Notes: generated from the sequence alone by a model not told the origin. A DNA stretch of 64,000 nucleotides from Rhodopseudomonas palustris HaA2 (GCF_000013365.1 NC_007778.1:2170001-2234000); one strand, 5' to 3'; shown: positions 42,912 through 52,593, numbered from the stretch's first letter. Numbers and translations: made by a program.

Positions 42912-44204
42912 ATGAGCGACAAGGTCATCATCGCCGGCGGCGGCATCGGCGGGCTGGCGACGGCGCTGACGCTGCATCAGATCGGCGTGCCCTGCGTGGT
43001 CTATGAGGCGGCGCGCGAGATGCGGCCGCTCGGCGTCGGCATCAATCTGCAGCCCAACGCGGTGCGCGAGCTCGGCGATCTCGGCATCACCGAGGCCGAT
43101 CTCGACCGCGTCGGCCTGCCGGCCAAGGAATGGGCGCTGGTCGGCCTCAACGGCAACGACATCTACGCCGAGCCGCGCGGCCGGGACGCCGGCTATGCGT
43201 GGCCGCAATATGCGGTGCATCGCGGCGCCTTCCACATGTTGCTGCACGACGAGGTGGTGAAGCGGCTTGGGCCGGATGCGGTGCGGCTCGGAAGCCGCGT
43301 CTCCGGCTATCGCAAGACCGCCCACGGCGTCGCTGCGACCGTGGAGCAGGCCGATGGCGGCCGCGCCGAGGTCGACGGCGCGCTGTTGATCGGCGCCGAC
43401 GGCATCCACTCCGCCATCCGCGCGCAGATGCATCCGGATCAGCCGCCGATCCATTGGGGCGGCGCGGTGATGTGGCGCGGCACCACCTGGGGCAGGCCGA
43501 CCCGCTCCGGCGCCTCCTTCATCGGCCTCGGCACCCATCGCCAGCGCGTGGTGATCTATCCGATCTCGCATCCCGATCCTGCGACCGGGCTGTCGATGAT
43601 CAACTGGATCGCCGAAGTGACGCTTGATAACAGCGAAGGCTGGAAGCAACAGGGCTGGTTCCGGCAGGTCCCGACCAGCGACTTCGCGCATCATTTCGAC
43701 GGCTGGGTGTGGGACTGGATCGACGTGCCGGCCTTGATCCGCGAATCCACCAGCGCATTCGAAAATCCGATGATCGACCGCGACCCGGTGTCGACCTGGC
43801 GCGACGGCCCGGTGCTGCTGATCGGCGACGCCGCGCATGCGATGTATCCGACCGGCTCCAATGGCGGCAGCCAGGCGATCATCGACGCCCGCGAACTCGG
43901 CGCCGCGATGGTGGCGCACGGCGCGAACGAAGCCGCGCTCGCGGCGTTCGACGAAAAGCTCTGCGGCCCGATCTCGCAACTGATCCTGCGCAACCGCGGC
44001 GCCGGGCCATTCGGCCTGTTGAACCTCGTCGACGAGCGCTGCGGCGGCACGTTCGAGAACATCGACGACGTCATCCCGCCGGCCGAACGCGCCGCCTTCA
44101 TGGCCGGCTACAAGGCCGCGGCGGGCTTCGCCATCGAGAAGCTGAATGCGTCGCCGCCGACGATTGCGCCGGGCGCGAGGGTCAAGGAGCGGGTCGGGGT
44201 GTAG
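42912..44204 (+). CDS. FAD-dependent aromatic-ring-type monooxygenase
   Basis: The 430-residue group A flavin hydroxylase has the GxGxxG dinucleotide motif at 8-14 (IAGGGIGGLATA), the DG motif LIGADGIHSAIRAQM near residue 160, and GD motif VLLIGDAAHAMYPTGSNGGSQAIIDA near 300. This is typical of 3-hydroxybenzoate/salicylate-type hydroxylases and related FAD oxidoreductases. It uses NAD(P)H and O2. The start is ATG 42912; a much longer in-frame extension is unrelated. Substrate uncertain; no adjacent ring-cleavage gene. Confidence 0.9.
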   Translation: MSDKVIIAGGGIGGLATALTLHQIGVPCVVYEAAREMRPLGVGINLQPNAVRELGDLGITEADLDRVGLPAKEWALVGLNGNDIYAEPRGRDAGYAWPQYAVHRGAFHMLLHDEVVKRLGPDAVRLGSRVSGYRKTAHGVAATVEQADGGRAEVDGALLIGADGIHSAIRAQMHPDQPPIHWGGAVMWRGTTWGRPTRSGASFIGLGTHRQRVVIYPISHPDPATGLSMINWIAEVTLDNSEGWKQQGWFRQVPTSDFAHHFDGWVWDWIDVPALIRESTSAFENPMIDRDPVSTWRDGPVLLIGDAAHAMYPTGSNGGSQAIIDARELGAAMVAHGANEAALAAFDEKLCGPISQLILRNRGAGPFGLLNLVDERCGGTFENIDDVIPPAERAAFMAGYKAAAGFAIEKLNASPPTIAPGARVKERVGV

Positions 44205-44240
44205 CGACGCGACCGTCGCCCGCAAGCCTGTAGCAAGCCG

Positions 44241-44320
44241 GTAGCCCGCATGAGCGCAGCGATATGCGGGGGCTGCCACAAAGCAACAACCTGGGTGTCG
44301 CTTCGCTCACCCGGGCTACA
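44241..44320. repeat. intergenic palindromic repeat, CCCGCATGAGC type
   Basis: GTAGCCCGCATGAGCGCAGCGATATGCGGG opens the element and TCGCTTCGCTCACCCGGGCTAC closes it, giving complementary ends. A partial copy (CCCGCATGAGCcAAGCGATATGCGGG) is present at 47845-47873. These belong to the dispersed repeats frequent in this genus. Confidence 0.7.
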
Positions 44321-44339
44321 CCTTGCGACCAGCTGATCG

Positions 44340-44531
44340 TTACCGGCTCGACGTCTTCGCTGCATCGTGGCTCGCGCTCTGGTCATCGCGATCCGCCGCC
44401 GCTTCGGCGTCCGGCTCCAGCTGCGCCAGTCCCCGCCGTCGGCCGTTGACGCGAAACAACGTATGCACCTTGCTACCAACCGTCGCGCAGCCGCCGCGCA
44501 TGTTCGGCATGATCAGAAGCGCTTCGCTCAT
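44340..44531 (-). CDS. small hypothetical protein
   Basis: The 63-residue frame starts MSEALLIMPNMRGGCATVGSK after GAGGAG. It is rich in charged residues in the second half. No domain recognised. The ribosome site is good, so it may be real, but short frames arise easily in this composition. It sits between two repeat-rich gaps. Confidence 0.45.
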   Translation of the reverse strand: MSEALLIMPNMRGGCATVGSKVHTLFRVNGRRRGLAQLEPDAEAAADRDDQSASHDAAKTSSR

Positions 44532-44682
44532 CGTCTGCTCCTCGTCGCTGTCGAGGCGATAATTAAAATGCAAGCGATCAGTTCGGTGCCGTTGCGGGCT
44601 TGGTTAACACCTCGTGAAGGGAACGCGAATGGTGGGGGGGCGGTCGAACGCCAGCCGCGTCCGACCAGTGTCCTCCCGATGC

Positions 44683-45177
44683 TCACTCGCAATCGATCCC
44701 GTATTGGTCGCGGAACGCGGCGCGCTGATTTGCCGGCTCGCGCGCGATCAGCACACAGGCGGTGAAATTGCCGATCACGCGATCGTCCTGCTTGTAGGAC
44801 CAGTCTGCGATGTCCTTGCGTTCGAAGGCGAGGCGGTCGCCGTATTTCAGTTTGGCGATGTTGCGCGGCGTGTTGACGACGCGGCCGATGAAGCCGTCGC
44901 CGTCGCGAACGAACGGGCGCAGCCACAGATACTCCGCATTGGCGCCGAGCGGGACTTTCACCTTGACCGCGAAGTCGCGCTGATTGCCGGCCGGATGATC
45001 GGCGCGGGCGAGAAACCCATCGAGCCCGGCGCGCGCCTTGGCGATCGCCGCGGCCATCTCCGGATCGCCGCTCTTGACGCGGGCGATCTCGTCGCGCGCG
45101 GCCTTGTCGATCAGCGACTGCGCCCGACTCGGCGCGGCGACAACGGCAAGTAACGAAATCAGCACCCACAGCAACAT
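44683..45177 (-). CDS. exported DUF2314 domain protein, copy 2
   Basis: The 164-residue paralogue of 42204-42734 has a signal peptide (MLLWVLISLLAVVAAPSRAQS) and domain matching DUF2314: PEMAAAIAKARAGLDGFLARA, FAVKVKVPLGANAEYLWLRPF, GFIGRVVNTPRNIAK and ADWSYKQDDRVIGNFTACVL, with the final Cys near the end (YGIDCE). GGAGG upstream of ATG 45177. Both copies share the same length and order, so they arose by duplication. Function unknown. Confidence 0.88.
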   Translation of the reverse strand: MLLWVLISLLAVVAAPSRAQSLIDKAARDEIARVKSGDPEMAAAIAKARAGLDGFLARADHPAGNQRDFAVKVKVPLGANAEYLWLRPFVRDGDGFIGRVVNTPRNIAKLKYGDRLAFERKDIADWSYKQDDRVIGNFTACVLIAREPANQRAAFRDQYGIDCE

Positions 45178-45370
45178 CGACGCCTCCAAGAAAAACTTCG
45201 TTTGAAAACTTGCCAAGCTAATTGTTCATGATATGTTCCGATTGTCAAGAAGGGCGAGTAGTTAAGAATTTTACCGTTTTGCGGGTGTCGCCGACGTCAT
45301 CGCTCGGCGGCAGGCCGCGCATCGCCGGACCGCGGTCGCGCGCCGCCGATGCGGATCAGGAGCAACCGAC

Positions 45371-45835
45371 ATGTCGATGGAAATCTACGTGTTCTCGGAC
45401 CAGAGACTGACCACGATCGAGGACTGGCAGCAGGCGCTCGATCGCCGCGGCGCGCCGCTGCGTCTCTCCGCCGCCCGGCCGTTCGCGGAGCTCAACGGCG
45501 CGCTGCCGGCGGTGCTGCGCGATCGACCGACGGCGTTCGAATGCGATCATTTCGACGCCGGTGAACTGATGGACGAGGCGGAGGACGTCGCGTTCGACCA
45601 TCGCTGGCGCCACGCGCTGGCGTTCCGCTGGGGCGCCGATCTGGCGGCCGGCGAGGCGGCCTATCTGGCGGCCGCCGCCTATGCCGACGCCACCGGCGGC
45701 TGCATCTTCGACTGCGAAGAGGGCGCGCTGATCACGCCGGATCGTGCCACCGAAATCGCCGCCGAGCTGCAGAAGAGCGGACCGATGATCGAGGAGGTGA
45801 TCCGTCGGACGCAACAACGCTTCGGCGAGCCGTGA
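45371..45835 (+). CDS. hypothetical protein, unknown family
   Basis: The 154-residue soluble protein starts MSMEIYVFSDQRLTTIEDWQQALD. It is mostly helical, with FECDHFDAGELMDEAEDVAF in the middle and GGCIFDCEEGALITPDRATEIAAELQ near the C-terminus. AGGAG lies upstream at the usual distance. No signal peptide, membrane segment or known domain was seen. The next plus-strand gene follows after a 151-nt gap. Nothing more can be said from the sequence. Confidence 0.72.
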   Translation: MSMEIYVFSDQRLTTIEDWQQALDRRGAPLRLSAARPFAELNGALPAVLRDRPTAFECDHFDAGELMDEAEDVAFDHRWRHALAFRWGADLAAGEAAYLAAAAYADATGGCIFDCEEGALITPDRATEIAAELQKSGPMIEEVIRRTQQRFGEP

Positions 45836-45986
45836 GAGCGTCGCGTCGTCGCCTGCGTGGAGCGAAGCGAACGCGCGGGTGGGCGCGGCGGTGGGGAACT
45901 CGCGCAGCACCGCAACGGCATCGCACGGAAACAATCCAGGCCGTCGCATCGGCTGATGCCGGCGGCGATGCTCGCTGGGGGATGGC

Positions 45987-46406
45987 ATGACGAAGAGCTT
46001 CTCGGTGATTACCGGCGGCCGCGACGGACAGGACCGTATCGCGATGTCCATCGTTCATCCGCGCGAGCGGATCGATGTCGCGCTGGACGAGGTGCTGGCG
46101 ATCGAGGCCGTGGCCGAGCACACCTTCGCGGTGTCCGATGGCACAACCATGACGGTCGCCGCGCCTCACGTTCAGGTGACGCTGGCCCCGAACATCGGCG
46201 CGCGCCTGTACCGGCTGACGTCGCACATCATCGATGAAGCGGCCGACTACGTCGTAGGCGGCGAGATCGTCTGCAGTCCGATCGTCCGCGAACCGATCGG
46301 CCTGCGCGGGACCTTTTTCATCAGCGCGAGTAGCCTCGCGGAGGCCGAAGCCCTGGCGGCGAAACTGCGCCAGGGCTGGGTCCGGCCGCAGCTGCGGGTG
46401 GTGTGA
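45987..46406 (+). CDS. hypothetical protein, unknown family
   Basis: The 139-residue soluble protein alternates short strands and helices (FSVITGGRDGQDRIAMSIVH, AVAEHTFAVSDGTTMTVAAP, RGTFFISASSLAEAEALAAKL). No domain was recognised. GGGGGATGG precedes the ATG. It faces the nucleotidyltransferase-like gene convergently. Confidence 0.7.
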   Translation: MTKSFSVITGGRDGQDRIAMSIVHPRERIDVALDEVLAIEAVAEHTFAVSDGTTMTVAAPHVQVTLAPNIGARLYRLTSHIIDEAADYVVGGEIVCSPIVREPIGLRGTFFISASSLAEAEALAAKLRQGWVRPQLRVV

Positions 46407-46448
46407 GGGCGCGCAGCGACCGGCATGCTATGCTCCCGGCGACGCTCG

Positions 46449-46970
46449 CTATCGCGGCAGCTCGGCGATCAGGATCGCCTCGACATCGGCCGGCAATTCG
46501 GTGCGGCGGATCAGTTTCGGCCACAACTCCAGCGGCGGCTCGGCGATCAGTTGCGGCGACAGCGTGACGTCGTGCAGATCGTCGTTGAGATGATTGCGGG
46601 CGCCGCAATGCTGTGCGCGACACAGCATGCGCGTGTGGCATTCGCGATAGTGGCAGATGCGGCCGAGATAGACGCCGTCGTCGCCGGCCAGAAACACCTC
46701 GCCGCCGAGATTGACTCTGTTGGCCTTGCCCTGCATCTGCCGGCCGGTGCGCGCGAGATCGTCGAGATCCATCGCCGCGTCGATCGTCACCAGCAGGTCG
46801 ATGTCCTTCGGCGCCGGCTTGTCGGTCACGAGCGAGCCTATCAGGGCGATGCGCCGCACGCCCTCGATCTGCGCCGCCGCCCGCACGAAATCCCGCGCCG
46901 CCGCCAGCAGCACCGGGCGCGGCGCGGCAGTTGAGGGGCGGGGACCGTAGTCACGGGTGCGTCGGCGCAT
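46449..46970 (-). CDS. nucleotidyltransferase-fold protein
   Basis: The 173-residue protein has the MNT-type motif ALIGSLVTDKPAPKDIDLLV near residues 42-61, with GS followed by D-x-D metal ligands in a minimal polymerase beta fold. A C-terminal half with His/Cys residues (CHYRECHTRMLCRAQHCGA) may bind zinc. Family members add nucleotides to proteins or act in toxin-antitoxin pairs (MNT with HEPN). No HEPN gene is adjacent. The start is at 46970 (ATG). Role uncertain. Confidence 0.75.
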   Translation of the reverse strand: MRRRTRDYGPRPSTAAPRPVLLAAARDFVRAAAQIEGVRRIALIGSLVTDKPAPKDIDLLVTIDAAMDLDDLARTGRQMQGKANRVNLGGEVFLAGDDGVYLGRICHYRECHTRMLCRAQHCGARNHLNDDLHDVTLSPQLIAEPPLELWPKLIRRTELPADVEAILIAELPR

Positions 46971-47325
46971 GAGCGGGGCGGTGGCTGGGATGGATATTCA
47001 TGTGTAGCGCGAGCGGAGGGCGGGACGCAAAGCAGGTTCTCTGGCGTGAGCTGGACCGTAGGGCGGGTTAGCCGAAGGCGTAACCCGCCGAGCGACTGAG
47101 CTTGTGCCGGAGAAAAGGCGGATGACGCTGCGCTGATCCGCCCGATGGGCTGCAGGACGCGCGGGTCACGCGAGGGTGGGTTGACCCAGATCGACCGCGA
47201 CGAGATCGGCGGGGCGACGCCGGCCCGTCGGATCGCTGCGACCTTCGGCGAGCGTGCACTCAGATCAATGCCGCGGCCGGCGGCCTTGCTAGGTTGCCGC
47301 CGCTGTCTCGGATTCGGAGGGTGTG
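46971..47325. other. intergenic region, repeat-bearing
   Basis: This 355-base gap lies between the divergent nucleotidyltransferase-like gene and the small exported gene. It contains a palindromic repeat at 47057-47148 (GTAGGGCGGGTTAGCC...). No gene was supported. Confidence 0.5.
47057..47148. repeat. GTAGGGCGGGTTA-type palindromic repeat, copy 1
   Basis: GTAGGGCGGGTTAGCCGAAG, then AACCCGCC, and later AGGCGGATGACGCTGCGCTG with GATCCGCC. Reverse complement of this order occurs at 50425-50504, so the two elements are inverted relative to each other. Confidence 0.7.
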
Positions 47326-47838
47326 ATGATCGCGCGTCGTCGTCTGTTTGGCTTGGCTGTCGCGCTGCCGGCGCTGGTCGCGGCGGCGCTGGCGCCGTCG
47401 TCCCCGGTGCGCGCCGGGGACGGGCTGGAGCCGTACGCGCCGCTTCTGGTCGAACTGCCGGGCTGGAAAGCCGGCAGGCTCGGCGGCATGGCGATGCAGG
47501 ACGGCGGCAGCCGGATTGTGGTGGTGCAGCGCGGCTACGCGCGCGGCGAGATCCATGTCAGCGTCCAGTTGCTCGCCGGCGCGCCGGCGCAGAGCCGGCT
47601 TGCGGCCGGCGGCACCGGGATGAAGACCGAAGCCAGCCACGGCCCGGCCACCACCGCGACCATCGACGGCTTCAAGCTGACGCGAACGTTTCAGGCCAGC
47701 GACAAGTCCGGCACCATCCTGATCGCCCTCGGCCCCGCCGCCGCGCTGTCGCTGGCGTTCAAGGGGCTGGGCGAAGACGAAGCGCTGGCGACGGCGAAGA
47801 GTTTTGACTGGAAGGCGATGCGGGCGGCGGTGAAGTAG
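47326..47838 (+). CDS. exported protein with Tat-like signal, unknown function
   Basis: The 170-residue exported protein has an N-terminal signal with adjacent arginines (MIARRRLFGLAVALPAL), similar to a Tat signal, and AGA-type cleavage near residue 31. The mature part has strands (RIVVVQRGYARGEIHVSVQLL, GTILIALGPAAALSLAF) and no known domain. GGAGG at 47316-47320 supports ATG 47326 over the GTG just before it. It lies directly upstream of the RAYT gene but the palindromes between them argue against an operon. Confidence 0.75.
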   Translation: MIARRRLFGLAVALPALVAAALAPSSPVRAGDGLEPYAPLLVELPGWKAGRLGGMAMQDGGSRIVVVQRGYARGEIHVSVQLLAGAPAQSRLAAGGTGMKTEASHGPATTATIDGFKLTRTFQASDKSGTILIALGPAAALSLAFKGLGEDEALATAKSFDWKAMRAAVK

Positions 47839-47844
47839 CGGGGG

Positions 47845-47873
47845 ACCCGCATGAGCCAAGCGATATGCGGGTT
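47845..47873. repeat. partial CCCGCATGAGC-type repeat
   Basis: ACCCGCATGAGCCAAGCGATATGCGGGT matches the left half of the element at 44241-44320. Its short arms CCCGCAT and ATGCGGG are complementary. Confidence 0.6.
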
Positions 47874-47901
47874 CTGAGGTCACCAGCTACGCGAGCCATC
47901 G

Positions 47902-47938
47902 TGTAGGATGGGTTGAGCTCTTGCGAAACCCATCGCCG
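47902..47938. repeat. half REP element upstream of the RAYT gene
   Basis: GTAGGATGGGTTGAGCTCTTGCGAAACCCATCGCC is the reverse complement of the right arm of the full palindromes at 48492 and 49403. It lies just upstream of the transposase start. Confidence 0.8.
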
Positions 47939-47954
47939 CACCACGGGCCTTTCG

Positions 47955-48491
47955 ATGACGAATTATCGGCGTAACGCCATCGCCGGCGGCCGCTTCTTCT
48001 TCACCGTCAATCTCGCGGAGCGCCGGCTGCGGTTGCTGACCGATCACATCGATCTGTTGCGCGCTGCCTTTCGCGAGACGCGGCAGCGCCATCCGTTCGT
48101 GATCGATGCGATCGTGGTGTTGCCCGACCACCTTCATGCGGTCTGGACGCTCCCCGATGGCGATCGCGATTTCGCCGCGCGCTGGCGGCTGATCAAGGCT
48201 GCGTTCTCACGCGGCCTACCGACGGGCGAACGGATTTCCGAAAGCCGCGCGCGCAAAGCCGAACGCGGCATCTGGCAGCGGCGCTATTGGGAGCATACGC
48301 TTCGCGACGACGACGATCTCGCGAGGCATATCGACTACATTCATTTCAACCCTGTGAAACATGGCCACGTCGCCCGCGTCGCGGACTGGCCGCATTCCTC
48401 GTTTCATCGTATGGTCGCGCGCGGCGTCTATTCGATCGATTGGGCTGGCGACATGGACGCCCCAAGCGACGCGTTCGGCGAACGATCGTGA
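47955..48491 (+). CDS. REP-associated tyrosine transposase (RAYT, Y1_Tnp)
   Basis: The 178-residue TnpA_REP-type protein has an HUH-type metal site LPDHLHAVW (about residue 59-67) and catalytic Tyr in RHIDYIHFNPVKHG (about residue 130-143). The opening YRRNAIAGGRFFFTVNL and end WPHSSFHRMVARGVY are family hallmarks. RAYTs are domesticated transposases that nick and join single-stranded REP hairpins rather than move as insertion sequences. It is flanked on the left by a half REP element and on the right by a full palindromic one, matching this role. ATG 47955 gives the family start. The gene starts 16 nt after the left repeat. Confidence 0.93.
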   Translation: MTNYRRNAIAGGRFFFTVNLAERRLRLLTDHIDLLRAAFRETRQRHPFVIDAIVVLPDHLHAVWTLPDGDRDFAARWRLIKAAFSRGLPTGERISESRARKAERGIWQRRYWEHTLRDDDDLARHIDYIHFNPVKHGHVARVADWPHSSFHRMVARGVYSIDWAGDMDAPSDAFGERS

Positions 48492-48589
48492 AGCGCCGTA
48501 GGATGGGTTGAGCCCTTCGCGAAAACCATCATGATGTGCAGCGATCGGGGCGATGGGTTTCGCAAGAGCTCAACCCATCCTACGGGCTG
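48492..48589. repeat. REP/BIME palindrome, copy A
   Basis: A 98-base imperfect palindrome has arms GCCGTAGGATGGGTTGAGC and GCTCAACCCATCCTACGGGC with a central GATGTGCAGCGATCGGGG. It begins at the RAYT stop codon. Copy B at 49403-49500 has the same orientation and differs at a single base (GAAAACC versus GAAACCC). Confidence 0.92.
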
Positions 48590-48646
48590 GCGAACCACGC
48601 CGGCCGGCGATATCGAATTGAATGGAATTTATTGTCGGCCAGTGTG

Positions 48647-49201
48647 CTAGTAGGTGACAGCAAGTCCTTTCATCGTGTGCTTTTCGGTGGATCTCGATAT
48701 ACCGCCGAGGCCGCTTTCGGTTTCCTCGATTGTCTCATACTCATGAGTGAAGTCGATAACTCTGAGACCATGCGGTTTCAAAGAGGCGGGCAGCGCTTCT
48801 CGCATCCCCTCGAGCGACTGATTCCATTCGACAGAGATCGTATTGATCTTCTTGATAAGCGCCGACCAAAGGAAATCTGTAATATCTAGCGGCCGCTTAT
48901 CTCCAGCAGAGATCCGGCGTCTCAAGTCCTTGAGTAAGGAGTTGATGAAATCAGGATCGGTGCAAAGTGAAACGCCGGCCGCATAGGCGGCCTTCTCGCG
49001 AGACAGCTGCTCCTCCTGTTCTCGTCGTCTACGGAGCACGGCAGCTTCGACCCTGCGTGCTTCTTCTTGCCTACGTTTGATCTCGGCTTGCAGCTCAAGC
49101 TCACTCCATTCCGACGATCCCGACAAACGAGATTCTGTTGCTATCAAAGGAGCCGAATCTTGAGGGTCGACCGGTCTATTTCGTTTCCACCAGGCCACCA
49201 T
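48647..49201 (-). CDS. hypothetical protein in the REP-bounded interval
   Basis: The 184-residue soluble protein is visibly richer in A/T than its neighbours. A Glu/Arg-rich coiled coil (about 35-75, IKRRQEEARRVEAAVLRRRR) precedes a mixed region containing FINSLLKDLRRRISAGD and WNQSLEGMREALPASLKPHG. AAGGGG precedes the ATG. No family recognised. It lies wholly between two near-identical REP palindromes, and its composition suggests recent acquisition. Confidence 0.75.
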   Translation of the reverse strand: MVAWWKRNRPVDPQDSAPLIATESRLSGSSEWSELELQAEIKRRQEEARRVEAAVLRRRREQEEQLSREKAAYAAGVSLCTDPDFINSLLKDLRRRISAGDKRPLDITDFLWSALIKKINTISVEWNQSLEGMREALPASLKPHGLRVIDFTHEYETIEETESGLGGISRSTEKHTMKGLAVTY

Positions 49202-49782
49202 TGCACCCCTTGGAGATTTGTAGCGAACGGACCGTATTGTAAGTGGTTTCGTTTTGAAAGAGAGTCAAACGCTCGATGGTAATATTGTAGTTAGCGAGTC
49301 TACCAAAGACCAAAAAACAAAGGGCAGCACTTCAACCGGAATGGTTGGTGCGCGAAAACAGGATGTCCGGCAGGGCCACCGCCTTTTCGAATAGCTGCCT
49401 CCAGCGCCGTAGGATGGGTTGAGCCCTTCGCGAAACCCATCATGATGTGCAGCGATCGGGGCGATGGGTTTCGCAAGAGCTCAACCCATCCTACGGGCTG
49501 ACGACAGTGCGTTACATTCGACGAAATGTGGCTGAGTTGCACGCTGTCTTATGATGCCGGAGAAGAGAGAATGAGTGGAGTTTGGCAGCGATGCGCATGG
49601 TACGATGTTGTGTCATGGAAAAATCCACATCTGATCTCTTGCATTGTTTCTAAGGGTATTGAATCATCACTAACTGATCGATCAACCAAGGCTGTACGAT
49701 AATCCTTGTCGCTGTTTATTTCTTCGCTGAATGTGATTGAAGTCTCGTTCGTGCGTCCAAAGCAAAGTGGAGCATTGTTGAG
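49202..49782. other. intergenic region with REP copy and AT-rich sequence
   Basis: A 581-base stretch, much of it AT-richer than the window average. It contains the second REP palindrome (49403-49500) and short open frames such as 49572-49703 (43 codons, start near GAGAAGAGAGA) that I do not call. No promoter motif is clear. Confidence 0.5.
49403..49500. repeat. REP/BIME palindrome, copy B
   Basis: A 98-base palindrome identical to copy A (48492-48589) except for one base, in the same orientation. Together with copy A it brackets the gene at 48647-49201. Confidence 0.92.
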
Positions 49783-49944
49783 ATGGGCAAGGAAGAGGAA
49801 TTATCTAATAGCAATGTGAGCCGACTAAATGAGGGTTTAGATTTATCGAAAATAGAGAAACAGGGAGAATCTGAGACGGTTCTGAAGCCGGCAATTCACG
49901 GCGCGGCGAAGGGGGTAGCATTGGCTTGGCTGTTGGTCGAATAA
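49783..49944 (+). CDS. very small AT-rich orphan ORF
   Basis: The 53-codon frame begins MGKEEELSNSNVSRLNEG and ends with a hydrophobic GAAKGVALAWLLVE. TGGAG lies about 10 bases upstream. It directly precedes another AT-rich orphan gene by 39 nt. Composition is unlike the rest of the window. Could be part of an acquired pair, but shortness makes it uncertain. Confidence 0.4.
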   Translation: MGKEEELSNSNVSRLNEGLDLSKIEKQGESETVLKPAIHGAAKGVALAWLLVE

Positions 49945-49983
49945 TTAGCAAGATTCTAAAATAGTCATGGGGTCGATAGGGCA

Positions 49984-50346
49984 ATGGCGAAGTTCTTCCA
50001 CTACAAGGGCACCGTTTATGGGGGCGCGATCCGACGGGAGAAAAGCGGAAACGCAATCTACAAAGTGACCTCATTCTTCCTGCAGCGAGGCGGGAACCTC
50101 AGCGACACCGAGATAACGCTTTGGGGCTACCAAGTCCCTATAGCTAACGGTCAGGAGGTAGCTGTCGTGTATGGCAAGGCAAACAACAAAGATAGTGGCC
50201 CCCCGTTGTTCTATTACAACTACAACTTGCGAAAAGGAATCAAATTTACTGACAACATAAAGAAATTAAACCGTCAAGAATCCGGATGGCTAAGTTACGA
50301 TACTCACGTTGATAGAGAGTTAGATGCGTACTTGAAGAATATCTGA
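49984..50346 (+). CDS. AT-rich orphan protein, unknown function
   Basis: The 120-residue soluble protein is rich in Tyr, Asn and Lys (FFHYKGTVYGGAIRREKSGN, LFYYNYNLRKGIKFTDNIKK). It has strand-rich character and no recognised domain. Codon use differs strongly from neighbouring genes, pointing to transfer. GGTCGATAGGGCA precedes the ATG at 49984. The upstream mini-ORF at 49783 may share its transcript. A palindromic repeat follows at 50425. Confidence 0.75.
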   Translation: MAKFFHYKGTVYGGAIRREKSGNAIYKVTSFFLQRGGNLSDTEITLWGYQVPIANGQEVAVVYGKANNKDSGPPLFYYNYNLRKGIKFTDNIKKLNRQESGWLSYDTHVDRELDAYLKNI

Positions 50347-50424
50347 AAGAGGATCAGTCATGTCATGTGACTTTCATTCTTTGGACATACTGTGTGTGCA
50401 GTGAGAGTAAGGAACTGACAGCCC

Positions 50425-50504
50425 GTAGGGCGGATTAGCGCAGCGTAATCCGCCGACTGATCGCGTGGAAGAGGCGGGTTACGCCTTCGGCTAACCCGCC
50501 CTAC
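50425..50504. repeat. GTAGGGCGGATTA-type palindromic repeat, copy 2
   Basis: GTAGGGCGGATTAGCGCAGC ... GGCGGGTTACGCCTTCGGC then TAACCCGCCCTAC. The element is the inverted counterpart of that at 47057-47148. Confidence 0.75.
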
Positions 50505-50523
50505 AGGTGTCATTAACAAAACA

Positions 50524-50541
50524 GCCGGGCTTTCGCCCGGC
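50524..50541 (-). terminator. hairpin after thiC
   Basis: GCCGGGC-TTTC-GCCCGGC is a perfect 7-bp hairpin followed on the minus strand by TGTTTTGTT. It lies about 70 bases after the thiC stop codon and fits an operon terminator. Confidence 0.7.
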
Positions 50542-50557
50542 CGTTTGTGTCAGATGG

Positions 50558-50579
50558 ATGCCCGGGTCGAGCCCGGGCA
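50558..50579. repeat. short ATGCCCGGG inverted repeat
   Basis: ATGCCCGGG-TCGA-GCCCGGGCAT forms a near-perfect palindrome followed by GACG. The same motif is a frequent dispersed element in this genus. Confidence 0.6.
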
Positions 50580-50610
50580 TGACGTTTGTGGCGTGGAGAG
50601 CCGCGCCGCC

Positions 50611-52572
<1,962 letters not shown>

Positions 52573-52593
52573 TTATCGGGCCGCTTGGTTGGT

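Noticed and set aside
49572-49703. A 43-codon frame starting MSGVWQRCAWYD
   Set aside because: A weak purine-rich sequence lies upstream, but the frame is too short and has no other support.
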